This document shows, in pieces, positions 1 to 8,876 of a stretch of DNA of 64,000 nucleotides. This DNA is from Actinacidiphila guanduensis. Lineage in GTDB: Bacteria > Actinomycetota > Actinomycetes > Streptomycetales > Streptomycetaceae. The position numbers and the translations under genes were made by a program. The stretch lies in NCBI RefSeq assembly GCF_900103985.1, contig NZ_FNIE01000017.1, positions 62,001 through 126,000 of the forward strand, given 5' to 3'. The notes under the pieces are model-generated. The model was given only the letters and a program-made list of their open reading frames with translations, was not told the origin of the DNA and searched no databases. Every line of letters begins with the position of its first letter. The stretch's first letter is position 1.

Positions 1-297
1 CGACCACAGCACCCGGCTCAGCCATTGCACGCGCGCCGCACGTGATGGCCTCGCCGTCCGGTTTCCCGGAGGTCAGCGCGCTCGCCGGCCGGATCCGCGC
101 GGAATCAAGCGGCGTGTGGAACTGGGCTGATGCCGGAACCGGACCCACCGGCCCACCGGCCCGGCGTCAGGCAAGACGTGGGAACAGACCACGGGCGTTG
201 GCGATGGTGAGCGCCCACCAGGTGGTACCGGCGGGCTGCGGCGCGCGGCCGCCCGCGGCACGGCATCCGACCAAGGGGGTGCCGGCAGGCCTCGCCC
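1..297. other. Non-coding or unassignable edge region
   Basis: I see no convincing gene here. The open frames are low-complexity Arg/Pro/Ala products typical of GC-rich non-coding or antisense sequence, and no ribosome binding site precedes them. The 3' end of a gene starting outside the window cannot be excluded. Confidence 0.4.
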
Positions 298-894
298 CTA
301 CGCCTCTCCCGCAGAGCCGGACCGTTCGCCAGGAGGCAGGAGCCGGTCGGTCATCGCACCGACCGCCGCGACGACGGCCTCACGGTGGCGCAGGCGCCGG
401 GTCTGCTCGTCCGCACCGCCCGGGTTGCGAATCGCGGGCGGCGTGAAGAGCCATGCCTGCGCTGCGGACAGGGCGATCATCAGCGCGTCCATAGCCGCTT
501 CGAGCGTCGCTCCTCGCGCCTCGGCGACCTCGCGTGCCTTCTCCAGGTGCGCTTCCAGCTCGCCGGCCGATGCCTCAGGACGCTCCAGGGCCTTCCACTG
601 CGTGAGCCTGATGAGCCCGGGATCATCGACGAACGCGTCAAAGAGCGCGCCCGCGTAGGCGCCGAGGTCACTGGGCGTGAACGGCACCATATCCGCAAGC
701 ACACGCAGGCGGGCTCCCAGCACGGCATCGAAGAGCTCGTCCTTGGAGCCGAAGTAGGCATAGATCGCCTGCTTGTTCGCCGGTGCCGCCTTGGCGATCC
801 GGTCGACACGGGCACCAGCCAGGCCGTGCGAGACGAACTCGTCGTACGCGGCATCGAGCAGGCGCGCACGGGTGGCGGATGAGTCGTAGACCAT
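298..894 (-). CDS. TetR/AcrR family transcriptional regulator
   Basis: A 198-residue one-domain repressor of usual TetR length. Residues 7-55 form the TetR-type helix-turn-helix (RARLLDAAYDEFVSHGLAGARVDRIAKAAPANKQAIYAYF in outline, ending in the typical YxYFGSKDELF); the rest is an all-helical ligand domain. It has no close same-strand partner, so it may act on itself or on a distant gene. No Shine-Dalgarno lies before the ATG at 894, but a -10-like TAGTCT ends six bases upstream, so the mRNA may be leaderless. An inverted repeat lies in the same promoter. Family is certain; the ligand is unknown. Confidence 0.85.
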   Translation of the reverse strand: MVYDSSATRARLLDAAYDEFVSHGLAGARVDRIAKAAPANKQAIYAYFGSKDELFDAVLGARLRVLADMVPFTPSDLGAYAGALFDAFVDDPGLIRLTQWKALERPEASAGELEAHLEKAREVAEARGATLEAAMDALMIALSAAQAWLFTPPAIRNPGGADEQTRRLRHREAVVAAVGAMTDRLLPPGERSGSAGEA

Positions 895-904
895 GTGTAT
901 AGAC

Positions 905-930
905 TAAAATACAAACGTCTGGTTTGTGAA
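905..930 (-). promoter_or_regulatory. Promoter with TetR-type operator
   Basis: ACAAAC at 911-916 and GTTTGT at 922-927 form a perfect inverted repeat around five bases. Read on the minus strand it sits between a -35-like TTCACA and a -10-like TAGTCT with about 18 bases between them, just upstream of the TetR start. An operator inside the promoter spacer suggests autorepression; this is inferred. Confidence 0.55.
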
Positions 931-1488
931 TACGATCAGCCTCGGACGTGCGCTTCCCACGCCGGTTCCGTTTCAGCCGATGTTTCACGAACGCCGTCCC
1001 GTCATGAGGCAGTTTCAGTAACCCGGGTGCGGCGCGCCCCCGCAAGGGACCGCGGTCACGTCACCTGGGCACTTCCGCCGACCCCGCGCCCCGCCCTCCC
1101 AGCAGCGTGTGCCTCTTCAAGGGACGGAGCGGTTGCGCGCATGCCGGAACGCCCGCTCCGGCCGGCGCCCGGGTCGGGCGAGCGGGCGTCATAGGCGCCG
1201 ATCAGAGCAGTTGGTGGAGATCCGCGCCGTCGGGATCACCAGGTCCGGGGATGTGCAACTTCTTGACGAAGTATCCGGGATCCGGCCCTTTGTGCAGCGA
1301 TCCGCATTCACTCCGTGAAGACATGGCTGCCGAGCGCACACGGCGAGGATCCCGCTCAACCCCTCTGACCAAAAGTCAGTAAGGTTTCCTGTCCGATGCC
1401 TTGACGGGCCGTCCGCTTCCGCGAAGACTCCCGGACAGCTCAGCCGAATGAAACACCCCCCACCACCGTGTTTCTCATGGAGCCCCGC
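928..1488. other. Intergenic region upstream of the chitinase-like gene
   Basis: About 560 bases without a supportable gene. The only structure I note is CTGAC-N5-GTCAG at 1365-1379, roughly 110 bases before the secreted hydrolase start. It does not resemble the DasR site common upstream of Streptomyces chitinase genes. Confidence 0.4.
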
Positions 1489-2841
1489 ATGCGACTGCGT
1501 CACGGCATGGCCGTCACTGTCACGACGGCCCTTGCGTCCTCAACCGCCCTCCTGGGCTCCATGGGTACGGCCCATGGCGCCTCCCCCGCCGCGCTCCCCG
1601 CCCACTTCGCGGCGCCCTACCTCCAGATCGACGGCAACACGGCCAACGACATGGCGGCGGACATGAATGCCACCGGGCTGAAGAACTACACCCTGGCCTT
1701 CCTCATCCCGAGGTCCGGGTGCACCGAGCAGTGGGAGGCAAGCGGCGATTCGATCGGCGCGTACGCCTCGCAGATCAGCGCCATCCAGTCGGCGGGCGGC
1801 AACGTCGTCATCTCCTCCGGCGGAGCCGAGGGAGGGGAGCTGGCCGAGACCTGCACGTCCGTCTCCTCGCTGACCGCCGCTTACGCGAACATCGTGAACA
1901 CCTACGGCGTCACCCGGCTCGACTTCGACATCGAAGGCGGCACCCTCGACGACAGCGCGGCCAACCAGCGCCGCAACCAGGCCCTGGCAGCCCTCCAGGC
2001 CCAAAACCCCGCAGTTCAGGTCGCCTATACCCTGGCCGTCGACCCCGGCGGGCTGCCCTCCGAGGAGTACGGCGTCCTCACGGATGCCAAGAGCAAGGGC
2101 GTCAACGTGAGCGCCGTCAACATCATGACCATGGACTTCGGCGACGGCCAGAACGCGCTCAACGACGCCGAGTCCGGGGCCCGCGCCACCGCGAGCCAGC
2201 TGGCGGGCCTCTACGGCATCTCCACCTCGGCGGCCTACGGTCGCATCGGCCTGACCCCGATCGCCGGGCAGAACGACGACAACGAGTACTTCTCGCAGTC
2301 CGACGCCCAGACGCTGGAGAGCTTCGCCGCCGCCAACGGCGTACAGGAGCTCTCGTTCTGGGAGGTCGACTACTACGACAAGCCGGTCGGCTACGCCTAC
2401 TCACGGATCTTCAACCAGTTGGGCGGCGGCAGCACCACCCCGCCGCCCGGCGGCGGCGCGACCGGGCAGATCACCGGCTACGGCGGCAAGTGCGTGGACG
2501 TGGCCGCCGCCGGCACCGCCAACGGCACCGCGATCCAGCTCTACGACTGCAACGGAACGAACGCCCAGCAGTGGACCGTCGGCACCGACGGCACCCTCAA
2601 GGCACTCGGCAAGTGCATGGACGTCACGGCCGCCGGCACCGCCGACGGCACGACCGTGCAGCTCTACGACTGCAACGGCACCGGTGCCCAGGTCTGGCAG
2701 CACCAGTCCAACGGCGAACTGGTCAACGCCGCTTCGGGCAAATGCCTGGACGCCACCGGTCCCAGCTCCGCCAACGGCACCCGGCTCCAGATCTGGACCT
2801 GCTTCAACAGCGCCAACCAGCACTGGAACCTGCCCAGCTGA
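1489..2841 (+). CDS. Secreted GH18 chitinase-like protein with ricin-B lectin domain
   Basis: A 450-residue exported glycoside hydrolase. Residues 1-31 are a Sec signal peptide (MRLRHG, then an Ala/Thr/Leu core, cleavage near AHGA-S). Residues 35-310 resemble the GH18 barrel of bacterial chitinases: RLDFDIEGG carries the DxDxE catalytic motif (D145, D147, E149), and a late SFWEVDYY strand fits the barrel end. After a short Thr/Pro/Gly linker, residues 327-450 form a ricin-type beta-trefoil (CBM13) with three QxW repeats (QQW, QVW, QHW) and paired Cys residues. The first Asp of the classical DGxDxDxE motif is replaced, so chitin as substrate is not certain. The ATG at 1489 is chosen over earlier GTG/ATG codons because GGAG lies six bases before it. 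A strong hairpin follows. Confidence 0.85.
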   Translation: MRLRHGMAVTVTTALASSTALLGSMGTAHGASPAALPAHFAAPYLQIDGNTANDMAADMNATGLKNYTLAFLIPRSGCTEQWEASGDSIGAYASQISAIQSAGGNVVISSGGAEGGELAETCTSVSSLTAAYANIVNTYGVTRLDFDIEGGTLDDSAANQRRNQALAALQAQNPAVQVAYTLAVDPGGLPSEEYGVLTDAKSKGVNVSAVNIMTMDFGDGQNALNDAESGARATASQLAGLYGISTSAAYGRIGLTPIAGQNDDNEYFSQSDAQTLESFAAANGVQELSFWEVDYYDKPVGYAYSRIFNQLGGGSTTPPPGGGATGQITGYGGKCVDVAAAGTANGTAIQLYDCNGTNAQQWTVGTDGTLKALGKCMDVTAAGTADGTTVQLYDCNGTGAQVWQHQSNGELVNAASGKCLDATGPSSANGTRLQIWTCFNSANQHWNLPS

Positions 2842-2887
2842 TGCGGTGACTTCCTGGGTCGACCGGGTCGGCCGGGCAGCGGTCTCG

Positions 2888-2916
2888 AGGGGGCATCCGC
2901 CCGGCGGATGCCCCCT
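2888..2916 (+). terminator. Hairpin terminator after the chitinase-like gene
   Basis: GGGGGCATCCGCC and its exact complement are separated by one base (2889-2915), flanked by an A/T pair. It lies 47 bases after the stop and points to efficient termination; it may also serve the convergent oxidase gene. Confidence 0.75.
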
Positions 2917-3027
2917 TCCCTGCGGACGCGGGCTCATTCCTTGCGTTCCGGCGGTGAGCGGCTGGTGTCGTTCCGAGCTTGCGGGCGGCGTTGTCGCTGG
3001 TCAGGCGTAGGGTCCACGCCGAGTCGG

Positions 3028-4644
3028 TCAGGAGGTCAGGACTCGCTGGTGCAGTTCGGTGACGACCTTGCGGGCGGACGAGATCGCGCCGGCCTGCCAG
3101 GCGTCGAGGTAGCTGAGGTAGTCGCCTGCGAAGTAGACATTGCCCTGCGCCTGGTTGAGCGGGGCGAAGGCCGGGGCGTCGGGGCCACCGGGCACGGAGT
3201 GCCAGGCGGCCTCGATGTGCGGGGCAAGCTTCCACTGGTGCGAGTACCAGGCCGCGAGTTCGGACCGGTACTTGTCGCCGTGGATCTTCACCCCCTGGGC
3301 GATGGCGCGCTCCAGGCGCTGGGCAGGGGCGAGCGCCGAGTAGGTGTCGGAGTGAGCGCCGGTGTTGTAGTAGCCGATGATGGTGCCCCGCTCGCCGAGG
3401 TGGCCGTAGGACGGGTACCAGATGTGGTCCAGGTCCATGTCGGTCTCGGTGATGCCGCCCATGATCTTGAAGTCGGTCTCCCACCAGCGGCTCTTGTACT
3501 CGAGGCCGATCTTGGACGCCTGGGAGGGGCGCACGGCCTGCAGGGCGGTCTGCACCGCGGAGCCGAGGTTGTGCGGAGTCCGGGCGAGGATCCAGGGTGC
3601 CAGGGTGGCGATGCAGTAGTCCGCGTGGAGGACCTTGGTGGTGCCGTTGCGGGTGTAGGTGACCTCGACGCCGTCGGAGGTGTTCCTGACGTCGGTGACC
3701 GCCGCGCCGGTGAGGATCTTGTGGGGGCCGATGGCCTTGGCGAACGCCATGGGTATCGCGTCCATGCCGCCGACCGGCTGGAACATCAGCATGGCCTGGT
3801 CGTAGCCGAACTCGAAGGAGAACGTACGGCCGACGTTGGAGGCGAAGACCGCGGACAGGGACGGCACGTCGCCGAGTTCCGTGCCGGGGGTGCCCGCGGC
3901 GCCGGGATCGACACTGAAGCCCCGGTGCTCGGTGCCGGTGTACTGGTAGCCGGACCCGAGGGAGCCGTAGCTGCTCAGGAAGGTGAGCAGCCGCTCCTTG
4001 TCGTCGGCGGTCAACTCCGCGTCGAGGGCGCCGGCGTTGGTGGCCTTGGCGAGCAACTCGGAGACGTAGCCGTACACGTCGGCCTTGGCGGTGCGGTAGG
4101 CGACCGGGGCCTTCATGCCGGTGGACTCGTTGTAGATGAGGGCGCTGGCGTTGGTGTTGGTGAACACCTCGACCGGTACCCCGAGTTCTCGGCAGTAGTC
4201 CAGAGTGACCATCCATTGGGCGAGACGGGCCGGGCCGCAGTTCATGTACTGGTCCCGGCTGAAGGTCACTTTCTGGGTCACGCCGTTGAGGTCGGTGACG
4301 GCATCACCGCCGCGCACGGTGAAGTTGCGGCCGCCGACGCGGTCCCGCGCTTCGAGGACAGTGCAGTCGTACCCGGCCTTGCCGAGTTCGTAGGCCGAGG
4401 TGAGACCGGCCACGCCGCCCCCGATGACAACGACCTTGGCGGGCTTGCCGCCCCGGCCCTGGAGAGTGAAGTCCCCGCGTCGAGGGGCTGTGAAAGGTGC
4501 TTCCTTCTCGGCTGCGTAAGCTGCGGTGGGGGCGAGTCCGAGGGCTCCCATGGTGGCGAACATGGCCCCGGCGCCGCCGGTGACGCCGACAGCCCGCAGG
4601 AAACCGCGCCGGCTGGTGCCTGTGCCCCTCTGAGGTTCTGCCAT
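3028..4644 (-). CDS. Tat-exported flavin monoamine / L-amino-acid oxidase
   Basis: A 538-residue FAD-dependent amine oxidase. The N-terminus has a twin-arginine signal (SRRGFLRAVG, residues 11-20, hydrophobic stretch, cleavage near AYA-AE at 43). VVVIGGGVAGL (71-81) and E98 plus RVGGR form the FAD dinucleotide-binding fold; YFAGDY near the C-terminus is the second FAD contact typical of the family. The enzyme would deaminate an amine or amino acid outside the membrane, releasing peroxide and ammonia. Family relatives include L-amino-acid oxidases and tryptophan 2-monooxygenases; the sequence alone does not fix the substrate. The ATG at 4644 is preferred because it begins the Tat signal and follows GGGAAGGGA. 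Confidence 0.85.
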   Translation of the reverse strand: MAEPQRGTGTSRRGFLRAVGVTGGAGAMFATMGALGLAPTAAYAAEKEAPFTAPRRGDFTLQGRGGKPAKVVVIGGGVAGLTSAYELGKAGYDCTVLEARDRVGGRNFTVRGGDAVTDLNGVTQKVTFSRDQYMNCGPARLAQWMVTLDYCRELGVPVEVFTNTNASALIYNESTGMKAPVAYRTAKADVYGYVSELLAKATNAGALDAELTADDKERLLTFLSSYGSLGSGYQYTGTEHRGFSVDPGAAGTPGTELGDVPSLSAVFASNVGRTFSFEFGYDQAMLMFQPVGGMDAIPMAFAKAIGPHKILTGAAVTDVRNTSDGVEVTYTRNGTTKVLHADYCIATLAPWILARTPHNLGSAVQTALQAVRPSQASKIGLEYKSRWWETDFKIMGGITETDMDLDHIWYPSYGHLGERGTIIGYYNTGAHSDTYSALAPAQRLERAIAQGVKIHGDKYRSELAAWYSHQWKLAPHIEAAWHSVPGGPDAPAFAPLNQAQGNVYFAGDYLSYLDAWQAGAISSARKVVTELHQRVLTS

Positions 4645-5016
4645 CTGGCCGATCCCTTCCCGTAGGACGCACCACCGGTATCTCTGGAAACGGTGGTGAT
4701 CGCGAAGAACGAAGAGATCTTCACAGCGGCCTGTTACGGTCCACTCCACTCAGGCATGTCGAGCGCGTTTCTCCGTGTGCATGTCATACATATGCGACTG
4801 TTGCGCGGCGCTCGCGCGGCATGGTATTGCCATCTCCTGGCACGTCAGGAGCCCTTGACGAAGCCGGGACCGGTCCGCGAGCACGACAAGGATCCGCTGG
4901 TGGTCCACCGGCAACGCCGACGGGCAGAGCCCTTCACGCCACACCGGCGGCCGGCACCGGCCTGGGCGAAGCGCCGTACAAGAGCCGCGATGGCGAAGCC
5001 GTGACCATCGCCGCAC
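4645..5016. other. Intergenic region upstream of the amine oxidase gene
   Basis: This 372-base stretch lies between the phosphatase stop and the oxidase start, both on the minus strand, so it holds the oxidase promoter. An imperfect dyad around CATGTCATACATATG (4779-4793) is visible, but I see no convincing -35/-10 pair and no gene. Confidence 0.4.
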
Positions 5017-7191
5017 TCACGCCGGCACGGGCAGTTCGAACCAGACGGTTTTCCCCCTGCCGCTCGGGGAGTTGCCCCAAGCGGAGGCGAAGGCTGACAC
5101 GATCATGAGTCCCCGGCCGCCTTCGGCTTCGTCCTCCTGGCGCGGCATCGTCACAGCCCGCGCCCGGTGCGGATCGCTGTCCCGCACTTCCACGCGCACG
5201 CGGTCCGGATACCTGCGCACGACGACGTGGACGTCGCTGTCCCCGTGCACCAGACCGTTGGTGACGACCTCCGACACCAGCAGTTCTTCCTCGTCGGCCA
5301 TGCCGGACAGCTCCCAATCGTCCAGCCACTCCCTGATGAGCTTGCGTGTGCGCTGGGTTCCCCGCAGATCGCGGCGATGGATGGTGAGTTGGCGTACAGC
5401 GCGCCGCGCCTCGCTGGACGGGCCTTCGTAGCGCACGAGAAGGAGGGCCGCGTCGTCCGCGCGTGTGGCGTGCCGGTGTGCGAGGCGCGTCATGATGCGG
5501 TCGCCCAGGGACTCGATATCCGCATCGCCCGCCAATACGGTCGTCACTTCCTCGGCATCGAGCCGGCTTCCGGAGTTGATCAGACCATCGGTGAAGCATG
5601 CGAGCATCGTGCCGGGATTCAGCGTCGACTCGGCCGCTGTGTACCGCGTGTGGGGATCGATACCGAGCGGCAATCCGATGTCGAGGTCGGCCGGCGGAGG
5701 GACTGTGCCGTCGGCGGTGTGGATGAGCGGCAGCGGATGGCCGGCGCTGGCAAGCTGTGCCACCCCCGTGTCGGGGTCCAGCCACACGCAGCAGCAGGTG
5801 GCGAACAGGCCCGTGTCGAGGCTGATCAGGAGGTGATTGGCCCGCTCGAGCACTTCACCGGGGCTTCGGCCTTCGTCCGCGTAGGCGCGCACGGCGGTGC
5901 CGAGCTGCCCCATCACGGCGGCGGCAGCCGGATTGTGCCCCTCCACGTCGCCGATGACCATGGCGACACCTCCGGTGGGAAGTGTCAGCACGTCGTACCA
6001 GTCCCCGCCCATGTCGGTCCCGCTCGTTGCCGGCGTGTACCTGCCGGTGCTGACGACTCCGGCGGGCTGTGGCAGCACCCGGGGCAACAGCGCCTGCTGC
6101 AGTTTCTCGACCAGCGCGTGCCTGGCCTCATGCGTCTGGGTGCGGTCCACGGCTTGGGCCAGCGCCGTGGCCAGAGCGGTGAGCGCCGACTGCTGCACGG
6201 CCGCGTCCCGGTGCCGGCGCTTCAACGCCACGGACAGCGCACCCACGGATCGCCCTCCGGCCAGGAGCGGGAAGACCAGCCAGTCGCAGTCCTCGTCCAG
6301 CGCGCGCTCCGCGAGCCGGCCCCGGGTCCGCCGGTCGGTGCCGGCGTAGCGGGCGTGCTTCCGCGTCGTCACCGCGTCGGTTTCCGGCGTGCTTTCGCCG
6401 AGCATGACCCAGTCCGCTGTGCGGATGAATTCCGTCGAGCAGCCGGACGCGCCCGCTATCTGCAGCCTGTTGTCCTGCACAAGACTGACGACCACGGCCG
6501 CCGCGGAAAATCCGCCCAGCAGTCTTTCCATGGCCATGTGGACAGCTTCACTCGTGCGTACCGCCCCTGTCAGAAGCATGGCGAGTTTGTGCACGTGGTA
6601 GATCAGCGGGACGGTGGAGGGAGTGAATCCCCCGGCGGTGTCGGCCTCGTCCTCGGCGTTCACGACGAGGGGAACCGCGGGGGGTTCCATGGGTTCGTGG
6701 TGATCCGCCAGCCGTTCGAGATGACCTGCCAGGCCGGCCGCCGCCTCGACCAACCGATCGATTTCTGCCGGGGCGGACCCGCCACGGGAGCGTGGCCAGT
6801 AGACGGTGAGGGTGCCGAATACCCGCGTTCCGGATGAGAGGGGAACTGCCGCGATCTGCAAGGGGAACGGCGCGAACACCGAAAGATCCGGATGGAACGG
6901 CATGAGCTCCGGGCCGTGCATGGTGACCACGGAGTTCGTTCGCCAGGCCGGGGCCGAGGGATACGCCTCGTCATCCAGCGACACACGCTCGACGGATCCG
7001 ACTCCCAGCGGTGTGACGGCCACCACCGCGGCACGCAGCTCGGGGGCATCGGGGGCCCTGAGGAAGACGGTTGCCGCGGCGGCGTCGACGTCGCGCACCA
7101 GTCTCCTGGTGGCCGTCGGCAGGAAGCCCTCGGGGCCGTCCTCATCGGGGGCCGCTTGCTGGTCGCTCGGCGTGGGACCGATCGCATGCAT
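5017..7191 (-). CDS. GAF-SpoIIE (PP2C) phosphatase with HATPase anti-sigma-like domain
   Basis: A 724-residue cytoplasmic signalling protein of a type abundant in Streptomyces. Residues ~15-165 and ~190-345 look like two GAF sensor domains. Residues ~355-570 are a SpoIIE/PP2C serine phosphatase: LQQALLPRVLP start helix, metal-binding Asp in GTDMGGDWYD and in VIGDVEGH, and SAGHPLP. Residues ~590-724 are an RsbW-like HATPase (N-box SEVVTNGLVHGD, G-box GGRGLMIV). Such proteins dephosphorylate anti-anti-sigma factors and may also bind them. No sigma, STAS or sensor gene is adjacent. The start has only a weak ribosome binding site. Confidence 0.88.
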   Translation of the reverse strand: MHAIGPTPSDQQAAPDEDGPEGFLPTATRRLVRDVDAAAATVFLRAPDAPELRAAVVAVTPLGVGSVERVSLDDEAYPSAPAWRTNSVVTMHGPELMPFHPDLSVFAPFPLQIAAVPLSSGTRVFGTLTVYWPRSRGGSAPAEIDRLVEAAAGLAGHLERLADHHEPMEPPAVPLVVNAEDEADTAGGFTPSTVPLIYHVHKLAMLLTGAVRTSEAVHMAMERLLGGFSAAAVVVSLVQDNRLQIAGASGCSTEFIRTADWVMLGESTPETDAVTTRKHARYAGTDRRTRGRLAERALDEDCDWLVFPLLAGGRSVGALSVALKRRHRDAAVQQSALTALATALAQAVDRTQTHEARHALVEKLQQALLPRVLPQPAGVVSTGRYTPATSGTDMGGDWYDVLTLPTGGVAMVIGDVEGHNPAAAAVMGQLGTAVRAYADEGRSPGEVLERANHLLISLDTGLFATCCCVWLDPDTGVAQLASAGHPLPLIHTADGTVPPPADLDIGLPLGIDPHTRYTAAESTLNPGTMLACFTDGLINSGSRLDAEEVTTVLAGDADIESLGDRIMTRLAHRHATRADDAALLLVRYEGPSSEARRAVRQLTIHRRDLRGTQRTRKLIREWLDDWELSGMADEEELLVSEVVTNGLVHGDSDVHVVVRRYPDRVRVEVRDSDPHRARAVTMPRQEDEAEGGRGLMIVSAFASAWGNSPSGRGKTVWFELPVPA

Positions 7192-7319
7192 CGCATCGCC
7201 GCTCGTTGCGCTGTCCGCCGTCCTCTTCCAGCCAGGCTACTGCTATCACCGCATGCTCGCTGGTCAGCTGGGCGGGCTGTACGCGCCGGTATCCAGGCCC
7301 AGCGGGGTTCGCGGTGCCG

Positions 7320-7925
7320 TCAGACCGCTCCGGTCGCCTGGTTGATCAGCGTCTCGGCCAGTTCCCGGGCGTCCTGGTACGGCTGCCCGTCGTTGAGCGA
7401 GGTGGCCAGCGCGCGGGCACCCTCGAACAGCACCGCGAGCTGCCGTCCCAGGGTCTCGGGATCGCGCGCGCCCGCCTCGGCGGCCGTTTTGACCAGGCGG
7501 GCACCGAACTCCCTTTTGTGGCGCTCGACCAGCGCCGCAGCCCCGGGCATCGTCCCCGCGGTCTCGACGGCGGTGTTGTGCAGCGGACAGCCGCGTACGA
7601 CCTCCGCGGGAGGCGGCGAGTCGGCGAACAGGTGCAGAAGACGCTCGCGGGCACCGAGGTCGCCGCGTTCCAGGACGGCCTCGACGCCGATGGGCCCGTC
7701 CGGGTCGGACTCGACGCGCTGCACGTAGGCGCTGACCAGGGCCTCCTTGCTCGGGAAGTGCTGGTAGAAGGTGCGCGTCGACACGTGTGCCACCTGCGTC
7801 AGCTTCGCGATACCCGTCGCGTGGATGCCCTCGCGCGCGAACAACTGGACCGCGGCGCGCATGATCCGCTCCCTTGCGCCCCGCCCGCCCTTGACCGCCG
7901 GAACCGCGGCCTCACTCGTTGCCAT
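7320..7925 (-). CDS. TetR family repressor divergent from DUF302/amidase genes
   Basis: A 201-residue TetR regulator. The helix-turn-helix is at residues ~17-65 (RERIMRAAVQLFAREG, then TQVAHVSTRTFYQHFPSKEAL); the ligand domain follows, with a RGCPLHNTAVE segment typical of the subfamily whose C-terminal part often controls oxidoreductases. It is transcribed away from the DUF302 gene at 8215, and two operator-like dyads lie between them, so it most likely represses both itself and the DUF302-amidase pair. Confidence 0.85.
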   Translation of the reverse strand: MATSEAAVPAVKGGRGARERIMRAAVQLFAREGIHATGIAKLTQVAHVSTRTFYQHFPSKEALVSAYVQRVESDPDGPIGVEAVLERGDLGARERLLHLFADSPPPAEVVRGCPLHNTAVETAGTMPGAAALVERHKREFGARLVKTAAEAGARDPETLGRQLAVLFEGARALATSLNDGQPYQDARELAETLINQATGAV

Positions 7926-7930
7926 GCCCC

Positions 7931-7997
7931 AAGTATAGCGATCGATTTACCTTGCGGGAGGGTCGTGCTACGTTGAAGTACAGCGATCGCTGTACTT
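7931..7997. promoter_or_regulatory. Two palindromic TetR operators
   Basis: Bases 7976-7997 are a perfect 22-bp palindrome with half-arm AAGTACAGCGA. Bases 7931-7952 are a degenerate copy beginning AAGTATAGCGATCGAT. They are 45 bases apart start to start, the first copy ending next to the TetR start codon and the perfect copy lying toward the divergent genes. The arrangement predicts control of both directions by one TetR protein. Confidence 0.8.
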
Positions 7998-8214
7998 CTG
8001 TGAGTGCAGTCCGTGCCCCACATGGCACAGGCGCGTCGCGGTGGCCGGCACCGCCGCCAGCGCGCCGGGCGGCCGGGTGCCGCCCGAAAGCCCACCCTGA
8101 GGTCGCAGCGACACAAAAAAGGCCCACTCGGTGATCCGGTAGCCGGATTCCACTCTCGTGGTCCGGGATTCACCTCCCGCATTTCTTCACGCAGGCACGT
8201 CGAAAGGAACGAAC

Positions 8215-8772
8215 ATGCCCACGCAGAACTTCGTCGCAGTTCCCCACGAGGTCGTCCGGTGGTCGATCGACACGGGAATGTCCTTCGAGGATTTCCAGGT
8301 CCGGTACGAGGCTGCTGTGCCGGTACTGGACATCGACCGGATGACGCGGCTCCGCGCCGAGCGGGCGAGCTGGGACACCGTGGTCGCCGCCGCCGCGGAG
8401 AACGCGCCGCACGGATTCATGCGGTTCTGGGGAACCGATGTCGGGGCGACCATGCAGCTGGCCGGCGACCCCGGGCTCTGCGCCACCTACCTGATGGGAA
8501 ACCACACCATCGCCGAGCGCATGTACCGGCACGACCCGGCGGTGATGCTCTACGCCCCGCTGCGTACGGCGATCCACCAGGACCGCCAGGGCGCTGCGGT
8601 GTTCTCCATCGACCAGCCCAGCACCCGCTTCTCCAGCTTCGGTGTTCCTGACGTCGCCGCCGTCGGCCAGGAACTGGACCGCAAGGTCGCCACTTTGCTG
8701 AAGGTCCTGGGCGTGACCGTCCCGCCTGCCTTCTCCGCAGCCGCAGCCTCGGCGAATGTCGCCGACCACTGA
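8215..8772 (+). CDS. DUF302 domain protein
   Basis: A 185-residue soluble protein. The middle (residues ~60-150: GFMRFWGTDVG, YLMGNHTIAERMYRHDPAVMLYAPLRT) matches the DUF302 fold, a small alpha/beta domain of unknown biochemistry often found with stress or redox genes. No signal peptide or membrane segment. The ATG at 8215 has AAGGA eight bases upstream. It is the first gene downstream of the TetR operators and precedes the amidase gene by 104 bases, with a long hairpin between. Confidence 0.8.
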   Translation: MPTQNFVAVPHEVVRWSIDTGMSFEDFQVRYEAAVPVLDIDRMTRLRAERASWDTVVAAAAENAPHGFMRFWGTDVGATMQLAGDPGLCATYLMGNHTIAERMYRHDPAVMLYAPLRTAIHQDRQGAAVFSIDQPSTRFSSFGVPDVAAVGQELDRKVATLLKVLGVTVPPAFSAAAASANVADH

Positions 8773-8793
8773 CGGCACACGCGGTGTTCCTTT

Positions 8794-8842
8794 GGTGATC
8801 GACGTGCAGGGCTGACTTCGGACAGCGCACGTGTCGATCACC
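8794..8842. repeat. Inverted repeat between the DUF302 and amidase genes
   Basis: Outer arms GGTGATCGAC (8794-8803) and GTCGATCACC (8833-8842) are exact complements, and inner GTGC/GCAC and CTG/CAG pairs extend the stem with small bulges. No T-run follows. It could attenuate transcription, stabilise the upstream mRNA or bind a protein. Confidence 0.6.
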
Positions 8843-8876
8843 GACCGAAAAAATTACTCGCATTCCAGGGGACATC

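Noticed and set aside
1365..1379. A possible chitin-related operator before the GH18 gene
   Set aside because: CTGAC-N5-GTCAG does not match the known DasR palindrome; it is noted only as a short dyad.
2908..4665. A long plus-strand open frame of 585 codons opposite the amine oxidase
   Set aside because: It is the antisense shadow of a motif-rich oxidase gene; the translation is Gly/Arg/Val-biased and shows no domain or ribosome site.
5167..6837. A 556-codon plus-strand open frame opposite the phosphatase
   Set aside because: GC-rich antisense shadow of the GAF-SpoIIE-HATPase gene.
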